Below, one piece after another: positions 26,160-41,000 of a stretch of DNA of 64,000 nucleotides. The notes under the pieces are model-generated. The model saw only the letters and a program-made list of their open reading frames with translations, was not told where the DNA came from and did not search any database. The translations under genes and the position numbers were made by a program. Each line of letters starts with the position of its first letter. Within the stretch, counting starts at the first letter, position 1. Origin of the DNA: Vermamoeba vermiformis (Eukaryota; Tubulinea; Echinamoebida); assembly GCA_045837725.1 (NCBI GenBank), contig JBEWZL010000152.1, positions 1 to 64,000 on the forward strand, in the 5' to 3' direction.

Positions 26160-27322
26160 TTATACCGTGCGTACCTTTTTACTATCGACGGGCACTTCTA
26201 AGGCAGGAGGCGGTGCAGTTAAGAATTCATAAAGTGCATCCGCGGCTAATCGAAAAGCTTCATTGACATTATGACCTGTCTTCGCTGATACTTCGATAAA
26301 TGGGCATTTGTATCGATAGGCTAATGATCGGCCTTCAATCTCTAATACTTTTCGCTCCTCTGCAGGCAAATCCGCTAAAAAGACACGCGTCAATATTTAG
26401 AAATCTGAACTTCATGACCTCCATTTCCTATCTTTTTCTTGTGTGCCAAAAATAGTAAGGCATTTAAATAAAATTATCGAATATACGTCAATACTGCGAG
26501 GCTGATTTGTGATCCGGAGTTGAAAGGGACACGTTTAGCCAAATAGAGTTTGACACTTACTTTTTGTTCCAATAAGTATTAGAGGCACGTTTTTGCTTTT
26601 GGTGGCCTTAAAGACTCGATCCGTGAACAAAGGAATCGCATCAAAACTGTTGCACAAATCATTCGGTCAGATCGTGTACGCGTATGGTGCATAATTGTTG
26701 CTATGATTATTTTTAGACTTACCTATTTACATCTCCTATGCTGTACACTAAAACAAATATTTGACCCCACGAGAACCACTAATCAAAAATTAGGTTAGCC
26801 AGATCGCGTAAATTCTGTTAACTTGCCATAAAAAGGCAAATTGTGAGTTCGTTATGAATTTGCGTATATACTAGTATATAGTGCTAATACAATAACGACA
26901 CGAGTCTATAATTTAGCCGAGAAATCGAAACATGAAATAGGAGAATCAATTTTGAATTTCGGTAGGTAATTATGCCAATAATATTTTAATAATAAGGGCA
27001 TAAAGATTAATATGCGCGATGCTCTAAATAACTTGAATTTAATATTTGAACTGAAATGTCAAAATCGTGGAGTACTTACCTCGTCATACAATTCGTAATA
27101 TGAATTGCTTCCAGAAGTGTCCATAATCGTTAAATTTTCTCCCTTAAACCTATCGATACCATCGCCTAATAACTTATTGAACGGGATCGAGAAATAACTT
27201 TGGATGGTTGGATCTTCAATATTAATAAACTCTTCTTCTGGGTGTAATAATCTCCAACATATTGAGGTTTTTCCACACTGTGCACCGACAATGCACTGAT
27301 TAAATTTGTTAATGAGACCCAT
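26160..27322 (-). CDS. Ras-like small GTPase with atypical G1 and G3 motifs
   Basis: Small GTPase of about 200 residues in four main exons; start taken as MGLINKFNQ at 27322. An upstream ATG at 27375 (MSQKNRL) would add seven residues if a 32-nt intron is spliced. G1 reads VGAQCGKTS, one residue shorter than GxxxxGK[ST]. G3 reads DTSGSN, lacking the catalytic Gln. G4 is LIGTKADL in place of NKxD, and G5 is EVSAKTG. The switch-I region is expanded (HPEEEFINIEDPTIQSYF). No C-terminal CaaX box is seen; the end is VDSKKVRTV, or a further exon after the GTACGC donor. Hydrolysis is probably slow. Membership of Ras versus Rho or Rab cannot be settled. Confidence 0.8.
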
Positions 27323-27375
27323 CTGGACAGAAAGCGATCCCGCATCTTACGTACCAATCTATTTTTCTGGCTCAT

Positions 27376-27851
27376 TATAGCATGTACGGGAAGGAATTAA
27401 TCTTGAACCAAAGTACGTGCTCGTCTGCTTTGAAAATAAATAATGTCTGTTCCTAATTTTGTTCGGCATGACGGGGCTTGATGACCGGGCGTTCACAAAA
27501 ATCTTTTATTGCGTATCTTTTGTGTTAAAATTTATTTAGATATGAGCACAATTGTGTTTTTGTATGCTTACATTCCGTAATACTGCTTAGCAACTCCAGT
27601 TTTCCTTGTTTCGCGTTGCTACTCGAGATGCGTCCGCCGAAAAGCAAAATTCTGGAAGATTTATAGCCAAACTTATAAAAGAAAGCATTCTGCTTCCAAT
27701 AATTGCTAATTATTAATGATTATTTACTGGTAATTAAAACTAAAAATGACAAGCCAAAAATACCTCGAGGAGATTATTTTCAGCTACTGTGAACAAAGAC
27801 CCATTTTCAAGTTGACCATTTAATTAGCAAACACGTAGAGCAAGAGCAACC
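27376..27851. other. Divergent intergenic region, nothing recognised
   Basis: This 476-bp region lies between the Ras-like GTPase (minus) and the AAA ATPase (plus) start codons and should hold both promoters. No gene, RNA or repeat is seen. Confidence 0.55.
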
Positions 27852-30812
27852 ATGGCTGATACTGAGAAAGCCCCAACTCATCAGAATAGCGAAAACGGCC
27901 CACGCAAGCCTTCGAACAACCACAGACGAAGATATAATCGAAAAAGACGAGGTATTTATTTAGAAAATTACTATTTTACCATTAAACACTTGTCAGTGCC
28001 TCAAATCATGTTTGCAAACGATATTTGAATTTGAAAAATTAATTTTTAAATTTCCCCAAACCACGACCTTTACTTCGACGAAACAGCTCAATAACAACAG
28101 TACCGACAAAACCAACTACTAAACATGTTTTAGGGAAGAAAGACGGTCCTAATGGTCAAGATAACACCGGTACTGACCCCAAAGACCAAACCGTCGCTGC
28201 TGGCACCGCTGCTGCTCAGAATTCCACTTCGGAACCTCTTGCAGTAGAAAAGAAAGAAGAGAACAATACCAATGATAAAAAGGAAAGTAATTCCACCGAA
28301 GAAGCTACTAACGGATCGGATGGTGGTAAAAAAGCCCCTCAAAAGAAAAAAAATAACAGAAAGAAAAATAACAAGCGAAATAATAACAATAAGAAAACCG
28401 AGGATAAGAAAGATGAAGTTAAAGACGAGCTCAGCAAAAAATGGGGCTACCACAAGGAGACAGAGAGCCAGAAATTCAGGATCTTTACTGACGTAAGTCT
28501 TAAACGCGAACCATCCCTTTGACAAGCAACAACAATGCTAACTTATAATATTTGAACTATAGGAAGAGGGTACCATCATGCTCGAATTGTTGGACTACAA
28601 CATCAACAGCATCCTGCAAAACGAGACTCAGTGGGACTGTTTGTACAACAACAAGCCCAAAATATCTGTTTATGAATTCCTTGATCTATTGCCACGCTTG
28701 AAAAAGATGTAAGTATCGTACAAGACTCGTGTAACGGCTCGACGGTTTTTTTTGGATGTGCATCCCAAACACCTCCGAGGTGAAATACCATTAATCTGGT
28801 CAATGGCCCTAACGTTTTATTATTAGCATCGAAGAAAATGATACTGGCTACGACACTGTTGGCTTGAAGTTGGTCGTCGCGTATGTGGATCACGTGTTCG
28901 AAGAGGTGCTCGCGGCCTACGAAAAGATGACCAAGTCCGGAGTGATTTCTTATTCGGGTCTCGGCTACTTCTACAGAAAGGACTCTAAAGTCTATGGTAA
29001 GTCTGATCCAACGTTAGATCTGAATTCCAAGAAAGATCGAATTTTAATTTTATTAGTGGTGGACTCCGTGATGGACGAGAAAGTTGCCTTCAAGATTACC
29101 CGCTCCGAATATGTCCGTGGCTTCATGTCCTATTTCCGCATTACCGGTCATTCCATCAGAACGGACGGCAAGAAAGTCATCAAGTGCATTGAGACCTACA
29201 CGATTGGTGCATTTAAGGGCGTCAGAAAGTACACCGACTTGCCCGTCAAGCCCGTCACTGAGGAAGTCACCAAAGAATTGACTGAACGTGGCAAGATATT
29301 CAAGAAGGTATGCTAGGCAATTTATTTCCTAATTATGGCAATTTCTAATGTGATAACGTGTCTCTAGTACGCCGTTGGCAACTTCTACTTGCACTTGACT
29401 GGCAACATGTTCCAAGAGTCGTGGTGGCGACCTGTGTTGTTCAAGGCGTAAGTAGCTAATGACACTATGCTGAAGTACCTCGTTATTAACATCGTGGTTG
29501 ATTCATGCAGCCAAGGCCGTGTGATGATTGACGGAGCTTCGTTCCGACGATTCAACCCGAACTATCAACTGCCGAGTGAAACCGAAGAGAAGATTGACGA
29601 GTAAGTTATAATAAGTCAATATGAGCTCAATATTGGTTCTAATTGTGACTATATCAGGTTGACCGAAGAAGACTTGTGGATGACTTATCCCTACTTGTAC
29701 GGCTTCTCGTTCGTGGCCAAGAAGTGGGGTGAAATTCCCGTGAGTCAATTGAACGAAATCAACTTTGACGACACTGCATTCGACAAGCTCGTCTTGCCCG
29801 CTGAAAAGAAGAAGTTGATCTCCGCCTTGGTCAAGTTCCAAGACCGGGCCTTCACGGACATTATCACTGGCAAGGGTGGAGGTTGCATCTTCTTGTTGCA
29901 CGGCTCACCGGGTGTCGGAAAGACTTTGACGGCCGAGTCACTCGCTGAACTCATGCACAAACCTCTCTACAGGTACGTTGCACTAAACTTTTATAATCTA
30001 AAATACATGACAATCTACGGAAGAGTTGATACTAATGCATATTTAGTGTGACTGTCGGTGAGTTGGGTACCACGACTGATTCGTTGGAAGAGAACTTGAG
30101 CAAAGTGCTCGAATTGGCTGCTACTTGGAAGGCAGTGGTACGTATTTGAGTGAAAATTCGATCGTTGTTAGTAACTCTAACGGCCATGTTGTACAGATCT
30201 TGCTCGACGAAGCAGATATTTTCTTAGAAGAGCGAAGCAAGAACGATATTGCTCGTAATGCAATGGTCGGTATTTTCTTGCGATTGTTGGAGTACCACCA
30301 AGGCGTGTTGTTTTTGACCACGAACCGCGTCAAGAACTTCGATCCTGCATTCCACAGCAGAATTTCAGTGGCACTCAAGTACCACGATCTTGACGCTGAA
30401 GCGCGTGAGCAGATTTGGGCCAATTTGTTGTCTGCCGCTAAAATCGAGGGCATTAACCCCAAGGACTTTGGTCAATACGAGATCAACGGTCGACAGATCA
30501 AGAACTCAATTCGCTTGGCACAGGTACCAAAAAACCGATTTCCTAGCATAAACATGTTGTACTAATGTGAAAAATTAATAGGCTTTGGCTGCATCAGAGG
30601 ACCGCCCAGTGACGAAAGACTTCTTGCTGCAAACAATCGAAGTTGCCCGTCAGTTCCAAACAGATCTGCTCGAGTCCATTGTCGTGCGTGAAGCTCATGA
30701 CGTGGTCGTGCAAAAGGTGATTGAAGAGTCGGTCAAAGAAGAGGCCAGCAAGTTGCGAGTGTCGAATGAAATGCCTTCGTTGCGCAAGTCTGTCAATCTC
30801 GACAAAAAGTAA
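27852..30812 (+). CDS. AAA+ ATPase with DUF7025-like N-terminal domain
   Basis: AAA ATPase of about 790 residues in about ten exons, start ATG at 27852 (MADTEKAPT). The first 140 residues are low complexity, Asn/Lys/Arg-rich with several possible nuclear signals (RRRYNRKRR, KKKNNRKKNNKRNNNNKK). A substrate-type domain follows, recalling DUF7025 of fungal AAA proteins, with MDEKVAFKITRSEYVRGFMSYF and WWRPVLF. The AAA core has Walker A GSPGVGKT, Walker B ILLDEADIFLEE, sensor 1 FLTTNR, and arginine fingers in FHSRISVAL. The lid ends in QALAASEDRPVTKDFL. The end is a charged coiled coil. Fungal relatives are mostly unstudied, so function is unknown. The gene converges with the oxidoreductase, 287 bp apart. 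Confidence 0.88.
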
Positions 30813-31099
30813 GACCATCATTAGGGGTCCCTAATAAACCTATCAAGTTTACATCCTAACCTCGCAGTTGAACGTTCGACTACTTAAAAAGGAAGCAAAA
30901 ATGTGCCGTTGCCCCCGCGACGCGAGCTACCTTTGAATTCGCAAGTAAAATTGTATTAATTTGTACATGGTCATGCGAAATATGATACATTCGAGATATT
31001 TACAAGGTTTGTTTCCGCCAGATCTGCACTAAGTCATAAATTTCAAATCTCCAAATCCCTTATTCTCTCCACTCTCTAATCAAAATGTTATTTATTAAT

Positions 31100-32748
<1,649 letters not shown>

Positions 32749-33185
32749 TTTTCTGATATTAAATAATGTTAATATGTGTGAAATAAGCTCATGCGTATTT
32801 TCTGTAATTTTCTAATATTTAAAAATAAATTCTAACAGATCAGATATTTTCACGCGAATTTATACAATCGTATTGCTATCGAAACAATTATTTACGCTAT
32901 TACAGCTCCGAAAGCTTGTGTAGGTTTCATTTTAAGACTAACCGATTAAATTGATCTGGTTCAATTTCGCTTGTGCTGTTTCGGCGTTGCAAAGTTAATG
33001 ATTAATAAATTTCGCGCAGAACGCCGATTTTATTGCACGTGGCAGAAGGTTCTGAAAGGTTCTAAAAGCTTCTTCTACACCGCGGGATAACGAATATGAT
33101 ACATCCAAGATGTCGTATTCGACTCAAGCCCCTTCAGTAAATCTAACTTTTTCTTTCGAGCGATTGTAAGTCTCAAAGTCTTTAT
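32749..33185. other. Intergenic region with a heat-shock-element-like cluster
   Basis: This lies between two minus-strand genes and includes the promoter of the oxidoreductase. At 33043-33075 sits AGAAGGTTCTGAAAGGTTCT followed by TTCTTC, a run of alternating GAA and TTC boxes about 300 bp upstream of the start codon. One box is off the 5-bp phase. Nothing else is seen. Confidence 0.45.
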
Positions 33186-34829
33186 TTAGGCAAATAACAC
33201 AGCATAAAAAATAGCAAAGATAGGCACGGCAAATTTAATAGCGGCTTCCGATGTCTTAGAAGGAGAGGGCGCAGGAGAAGGCGACTTAGAGGATGGAGGA
33301 GAAGGCATGGTGCAAGTTTTGCCGTTACCAGTATAGCCTTTTTTGCAGGTACAAGTGTGCGAGAAGTAATCAGTAGTGGAGGCGACGCAGTCAGCGTTGA
33401 CGTCACAATCGTTATTGGCACCCACGCACGGGTCTTGAGGCAAGATCCAGATGTCACTGAACGCTGAACTGCCATCCTCACCACCGCATAGAATGAGATT
33501 ACCACGATTATGAATGCCACCAGATCTGCCAGGGTAGAACCGAGATCCAAGGACACTTCCTTTGGCACGGTAATTTGTGAAATTATTCGGGACTATATCA
33601 GGACCAATACTGCCGTACACCAGCTTCCACATCTTGCTCGTCTTGTTGAATAGCCAAAAATCATTTAAGCCTTGGTTAGTAACGTAAAAACTTCCACCAC
33701 CAACGAGCAATGTGCCGTCTCGTCTGTCAACCATCAAAGCACCTGTTCTGGAACGCGGGTAGTTGTTAATGTCGAAGTCGTCGGGCACTGCTAAAGAAGC
33801 GTTGGTCACGACTGAAGATTCATTTCCCCATTCGACACGCCACACCAAAGTCTTCGTGTCAAACGACCACATGTCACCCCAATCTATGCCTGTCTCGTCA
33901 GCTGGACCGTCTCCATATCCACCGAATATCCAAATACGATCTTCTTCATCAATTGTAGAGGCAGCCAACCAACGGCCATTCCAAGTCTTGCTCGCAAAGT
34001 CGATTTTCACGGGGTTAAGAGCGTCGCCTCCAAGAAAAGTCCACATCAATGACGTAGTATTGAAATGCCATACGCTGTTGAGAGTTGATGAGCGATAGCC
34101 TCCTAAGAGCCACAGATTTTTTTGAGAGTCAACAGTGAGACTAGCGCCTTCAAGTTCTCCAGGAGTGTTGCCAGATGCAGGGACGCCAACTTCGCCGTAC
34201 ACGGGGAGGAGCGTGTCGTTGTATCGGAAGTTAGTAAACTCAAATGACGTCGTATTGAACCGCCAGAACATGTTTCTAATGCCATTTTCGCTTCCGTAAA
34301 TCCAGATGTTGTCGTTATGGTCGATCGCCGAAGCGGTAAAAGTCATTGTACCAGGATATCCGTTAGCATCGGGCACACCATACTCAGTGACTACCACCTG
34401 ATCAACGCTGGAGTCATTGACGGCGCCGGCGACCCAACGGTAAAGATCAGTCTTGGGATCGTAGTTCCAAACAGCGTTTGAATTATCTCTGGTATAACTG
34501 TAGCCACCAGTAATCCAAATTGTTCCTTTTGAATCTGTTTCAACCATAAAAGCTCCAGCTCTGCCGCCAGCACCAGTGCTGATATCTGTCCACTCGTATC
34601 TGGGCGATTGAAATTCACCTAAAAAATTAACATTACAATGCGAATACGAATAAAAATAAACAAAAAATTTGGTTGAGCACTATAACTGAAATTCGATCGA
34701 ATAAATCTACAATGAACAACACTTACTTGTATCAGAGGTGTTCAACGGAGAAAGCCAGATCGGAGTAATTGCTGCAGTCGATAATACGACGCAAGAGCAC
34801 AAGACCAGCACAACGTGAAAGGAAACCAT
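33186..34829 (-). CDS. Secreted or GPI-anchored kelch-repeat protein with EGF-like domain
   Basis: Extracellular protein of about 525 residues in two exons, start ATG at 34827-34829. It begins with a signal peptide MVSFHVVLVLCSCVVLSTAA. Six kelch blades follow, marked by IWITGGYS, NIWIYGSEN, NLWLLGGYR, RIWIFGGYG, LLVGGGSFY and LILCGGEDG, each with a downstream W-x-F/Y-N/D segment. An EGF-like domain comes next (DPCVGANNDCDVNADC to GYTGNGKTC). A Pro/Ser linker SPSPAPSPSKTSEAA and a hydrophobic end FAVPIFAIFYAVLFA suggest a GPI signal. Many N-glycosylation sites (NTT, NDS, NKT). Similar layouts occur in amoebozoan surface proteins; adhesion is a guess. Confidence 0.9.
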
Positions 34830-35003
34830 CTTACGTGTTGTTTCTTACAGAATAGAAACTAAAACCGTTTTTATGCCGAAAACGCGTTTAAAGCGTTATG
34901 GATGGGTTCGCCATAAAAGGAAAATCGGATTTTAATAAATTGTTTTTATTCTATGTATGATTATTATGATTAACGAGTAAAGACTAACCTCAATCTCAGA
35001 AAA

Positions 35004-38000
35004 TTATTTGCGCTTGAGTTGGATCAAGTAGCGCATTCTGACCTGGCTCGTGTCGTACACAATGTACTCGTTGAATTCGCGGAGGTAGTACAAGTTGGCG
35101 TTAATAAGATCAGCATCTTCGTCATTCTCGCTCTTCTCGTCGTCATCTTTTTCCTCCTTTTCTTCGGCATCCGAATCCGCATCCTCGTCTTCATCTTCGT
35201 CCTCATCGTCCTTATTTTTCTTTTTATCGTTGATCTTAGCGGCCTTCTTAGCGTCTCTCTTCTTCTTAGCTTCTTGTTGCTGGTCGGCAATCTTAGCCTT
35301 CTTATCTTCCAAAGAGCCAACAGGAACGGTAACTCCGTTGGGCAAAACAAGAGATTGCTCGAAATTGGGACCAGTAGAGCCAAGACCTATTATTATAATG
35401 TTAATTCAGGCATATAAATAGAATAAAATTCAATATTTTCTCGTACCTTGAACGCTGTCAAAGCCGGCAGGGGCAGCTTCCAATTCTTCTTCAGGTCCTT
35501 GAACGTATTGCTTCATCTTGCCAAGAGCGACCTCGCAGAGCATCATAAAGCCTAATTAAACAATGAATAAGATGCTTTGTAACGATATTTCCTAGTTAGG
35601 CAAGTCCTTACCATAGCCGTCCTCAGAGAAGTCAGTGTAGTTGTAGCTCTTAGAGAAAGTGTCTGCGAAGTAAATGCCGCGTCCGAACAAAGCGCCAGTG
35701 CCTTCAGCTTCAGGAGGAGCAATTCTCAAGCCTTGCGACATAATACCAACAAAGTTGACGACCTTGGATCCGTGCCACAACAAGAAGTGGTTGGGCGTCT
35801 CTTTCCACTTGCTAATTCGCTCAGCTTCACCCTTACGTTGAATACGATAGATCTTGTCGATGGCTTGAGATCCAGCGTTTTTGTCGGTGTTTCGGGCGTA
35901 CTTGAGCAAGATCTTGAATTCGGGACTTTCCTTGCCCAACTCTTCCATATCGAGATTAAGCGCCTTGTAGACATAGTCCAACGGGTTCATCTTTTGTTGC
36001 TGAGAAAGTGCACCCAAGAAGATCTTTGAAGCGACTTCAAGGTCGATCAAGTTGTTGATCATGTTCAACTTGACTTTCACTGCACGCTCTTCACTGATCG
36101 ATTCAATGCGGCCGTTAGTGTAGGCAGTGTGAGGAATCAGCTCGTAGAACTCATTAGTGAGCACTGCGATGCGTTCGTGAATGGTCGTAGCGGTGTCTTG
36201 ATTGACCACACCCTTCTCTTGCAATTGTGACAACTCGTCAATCTTCTCCTTGATCGCCAGCAAGATGTCACGTGCTTTGAACAACGCGTCCTTGGTCAAT
36301 CTGTTCAACGGCATCACATCCGTGTCGATACCGATCGATCGAACAGCTTGCTTGTATCGCTTCAAGTTGCTAATGACAGTCATAGTGGACTTGATCGAGT
36401 CTAAAATAAAGATTAATTTAGCTTCCATTTATGGTAATATAATGTTCCTTACCAGGCAGAGCAGAAGCAGGTGCGACAGACAAAGCGAAAGGCTCTAACA
36501 AGTCGCGTACATTGTGCTTGACAGATTGGAACTTGACCAAGTTGTACTTCTTGTGCTTCTTCTCGAAGTTGTCGCGGTTGGCCCAAGGATTGCCGGTCTT
36601 GGCACGGAAGATCTTTTCGAATTCGGTGCACGCCTCGGCGGCAGTGTTGTACGGAGTTTGTTGGTATTGACCTACAGTGCCAATACGACCCCACCTATAG
36701 CGATAAAGTTAGACACATTCGATTAGAGTGAATGTTTTGTGACGTACTTGTTCCACAAAATGTAGAGGTCCTTGAGCTTGTCGTGAATGACTTGCATCAC
36801 GTAGAAGTTGTTGCGGCCGTAAATACCGTAATCAATATCGACCTTAGTCAACATGACGTCGTAGAAGACACCGTTCTTGCTGTAAACTTCGCCGTTCTCA
36901 CGTTGTTTACGGTCACCAAAGACTTTGTCGACGCGGTGAGGCACAACTTCGTCAGTGACTTGTTCGCTGGACTTGACGTACTCCTTGGCATCATGCTCGT
37001 AGTCAATGCCACTGTCAGCCCATGCCAAGATCGAAGATTGCTCTCTGTAGAGACACCGTTAGAACACCACAAATACGGCCAAAAGTGTTTGACATACCTT
37101 GTCGGCAATGTGGGCAAAGCTTTAACGCCGAGGTTGCGCAAAGCGTTGTAAAGCTTCTTGGAGTCTTGGAGCGAAGAGTAGTACAACGGAGCCTTGCCTG
37201 AGTTGTCCTTGACGTCCAATTCGGCCTCTGCACAGTGAGGTTAATACCAATACATTCATAAGATATCCATTTACGTACTGCGCTTGTGCAGCAACTCCAA
37301 GAGGGCGACGTTCTCGTAAGAGCCGTAAGGCAAGGGATTGACGACGTAGTGCACGACGTTCTTGCCTTGAGAGTCCTTCTTGTTGACATCAATACCCTTC
37401 TTCTTCAACAGAATCTCGATCAATTCCATCGCGTTCTCGCTCACTGCATACATCAACGGCGTACGACCCTAGCAAAATCATTAGTAAAGAAACGAGTGTA
37501 ACCATCACCTAAGAAGTAGAACTTACTTGGTCATCAGCTGCATTGACATCAGCAGAGGCCAATACGATCTCAACGAGTTTCTTGTTGAGTTGCTTGATGT
37601 AGTAAATCAACGGAGTGATCTTGCGTTGTTCGTGCAAGAAGACAGTGTTGACGTTGGCCTTCTTCTTCATGAACAACTTGACCAAGTTGCCGTTTTCGTC
37701 CGAGTTTTGAATGGCCAATGAGAACGGGGTCTGTTGCTTCTTGTCGACGAGGTTGGGGTCCAAACCCTTTTCAAGCAAGAACTCGCACAGCTCTTTGTTG
37801 CCTCTCTTGGCAGCGTAGTGCAACGACGATCTGCCCTTGTTGTCAATCAATTTGATGTCAACTCCACGTGCCAACAACTTCTCGGCAACAGTTGTGAACG
37901 AGACCTAAAGGCAAGTTAGACATTGTGAACATAATATAAGAGCCGTGACGTACTCTGTTGTCTTTGAGAGTAGCAGGAGACTGGCCAAGAGCGTGGAACA

Positions 38001-41000
38001 AGTTTTGTTTCTTGTCGCTGACCTTTTGAACGACGCTGTCTTCTTTCGTCTTAGACAACAAAGTCACGACGAGTTGCAAGCGACCAATGGCAAGAGCGTC
38101 TTTCATGGCTGTCAAATAGTCGAATCCAGCGTCCAGCATCATGTAAGTCAATCCCTGATAATATAATATATAAGGTGAGCTCAGGAATACTCTGATTTCA
38201 TTGTTTTACGTACTTGAGAGTTTTGAGCGGCAATGGCAATCGAGAACATTGTCTTTGCAACGCGCTCTCTAACAACCAAGTTCGAAGGATCGACAAACGT
38301 GTGCATTCCTTGGTTGGTGGTGGTAGTAGTGGCAACTTTTTGGTTGTTATAGTTGTAAGGCTTCTTCTTCTTTTTGTTGTCTGCCATACAAAGATAAGAA
38401 TTTAAAATGATAAAAATGGTTTGGGCAAGACATACATCCGTTGTCAGAGTCAGAGTCAGAGTCTTCGTCGTCAGAGTCAGAGAGCTCGCTCATGTCTGAG
38501 TCTTGGTTCTCCTCTTCTTCGTCCTCATCTTCATCGACGTCAGACATGTCATCGTGCATGACTTCATCGTCGTCAATCTCGCTCATAGCGCTAGCAGCCA
38601 ACTTGGCTCGCTTCTTCTCCTCTTGCTTGGCCTCCTTAGCAGCTTGCTCTTTAGTAATGCGATCAACGTAGTTCACCAAGTGCTTCACGCTGGCCTTCTT
38701 TTGGATCAACATGATGGCGTAGTCAAAGTGACCGTGCTTAACACCAATACCCAGAGGCGTGTTGTTGTCGTAGTCCTCTTTGTCAAGCTCAGCACCACGC
38801 TCGATCAGGTACAACGAGCAAATGGTAGCGCCGCGCTTAGCAGCCCAATGCAATGCAGTGCGTTGATGCTTGTCAACCAAGCCGATGTTAATGTTCTTAA
38901 CGGCGCACATGCTGCTGACTGTCTCGATAGGATCGTTCTTGGTGTGCGAAGACCAGTTCTAAGTTAAACAAAACATTAATATTTGATGGAACTGGCGTAC
39001 TAAATGAGCACTTACGTTCATATCGATGAATGCATAGTGCAAAGGAGTGCAGCCCAAGACATCTTGAGCATTGACATCTGCACCAGCGTTGAGCAAAGTC
39101 TCTTCCATATCGAAAGTAGCGTCAACAGTCGCGCTAGAAATTGACACGGCAAAGTGCAATGCAGTGCGTTGGTTCTTGTCGCGAGAGTTGGCGTTGGCAC
39201 CCTTGGAGAGGAGCAACTTGACCATTTCGAGGTTCTTGCCAATGGTGGCAATGTGCAAGGGCGTAAGACCGAAGGTTTGATCGGCAATGTCGACTTTAGC
39301 CTTGTGATTGATCAAGTCCTCGACGACTGCAAGACTGCCTTGTTTGATGGCAATAGTCAAAGCAGAATCGCCGTGCAACGAGAGCTAAAACGACAAACGG
39401 TCAAACTTTGGTCAAAACAACTGAGATATTTTTTTGAACTTACTTTGTTGACGTCAGCGCCAGCACCAATCAAAGACTTGGCGATATCAATGTTTTTAGC
39501 GTTAACAGCAAGGTGCAAAGGAGTTTCATCATCCAAATTGACCTTGTCCAATTGCGGCTTCTTGTTCAACAACAAGCGCAAGACTTCATTGTGAAGTTTC
39601 TTGGCGTCATCGAAGGAGAAAGCAGGCTTAGAGGCGACTAAATGAAGAGCGGTCCATTGAGGATAAGGACCGTACTTAGTCTTCTCGTATTGTCGCTTCT
39701 GGACTTCAGTCATCTTAGCCCACTTTAGTTTTCTCTTGGCCTCTTTGTGAGCAGGCAACTTCTTCTCGGTGCGCTAGTTAATCACTCGTCAGAACTTGAT
39801 TGTAATTCGTACAAAAACATTGTCGCTATTACCTTCTTGGCCAATTTGATGAAAGCAGATGAAGCATCAGCGGTGGGTTGCGACAAAATAATGTCCAAGC
39901 ACTTGAGGAAGTTCTTCAACTGGGCAACGGTCTTTTCTTTGTTAACATTGTCTGATAATACCACGTCAATATTTCAATGTAAACTAACTGTTGTAATAAT
40001 ATTGAACTCACCAGTACTTTCTTGATCATCTTCGTCATCGTTGTCACTGAAGCTCTTCGTGTGGCGTCTAATACCACCTTTACCGAGCCCTCTGCCTCCT
40101 ATGGCTCGCTTGACAGGCTGGTTATTTTGATTGTTGTCATTGCTCGGCGCGCTGTAATCCTTGAACGAAATGAGCGCCTTCAACAATGGTGTGGCTCCTT
40201 CTTCGTCAACTTCAGCAATGAGGGAAGCGAAATCTACGCACTAAAGAGTTGAATAAATATTCTTGGCTAATCATTTCTCGTTGACTGAGTTACCTTTGTT
40301 CTTGACCAAGATCTCCAACAATTCGACAGTCTCAGACTCGAAAAAGGCGTTGTTACCAGCCAACAAATGCAAGATGTTCTGGTCCTTCTGGTTCTTGCCG
40401 GTAATTTCAGCCTTATTGTCGAGCAGCAACTACAAAAGAGGTTAATATCGCGATTAAATTAAGGCCTGCAGGTTTACCTTAATCAAGGTTTGACGGGCAA
40501 ACAAAGTAGCCAACATCAACGGAGATTGACCTTGGCTGTCACGAGACAACACTTCAGCGCCCTTGTCAATCAACATGCGAGCAATCTTTTCAACGGAAGC
40601 ATTGAATTGGTCTCTCTTCTCCTCGTGTTCTTTTCGCTGTTCATCGTTCATGGGGTTCCAGTAGCCGTATCGCCTGTAGTCAAGACAAGCATATTAGCTC
40701 CATCAATACTACAAATCGAGAAGTATAATACGTACTTGCTGGGGTTCTTAAGGACTTCTTCATCGAAGCCAACCTTAGTGGCAATCAAGTGCAAAGGTGT
40801 CAAGCCTTGAGTATCAGCCAAGTTGACGTCAATACCGTCCTTCTTGAGCAAGTACTCCATTTGCGAGACAGCCTTGTCGTCAGTCATGTTGTCGATGGTC
40901 TGGGACAACAAAGAACGACCGGACTCATCACGAATGTTGACGTCAACGCCCGGTTGGTTGAGCAAGAAATCAGCACATGCCAAGTGACCCTTGAACATAG

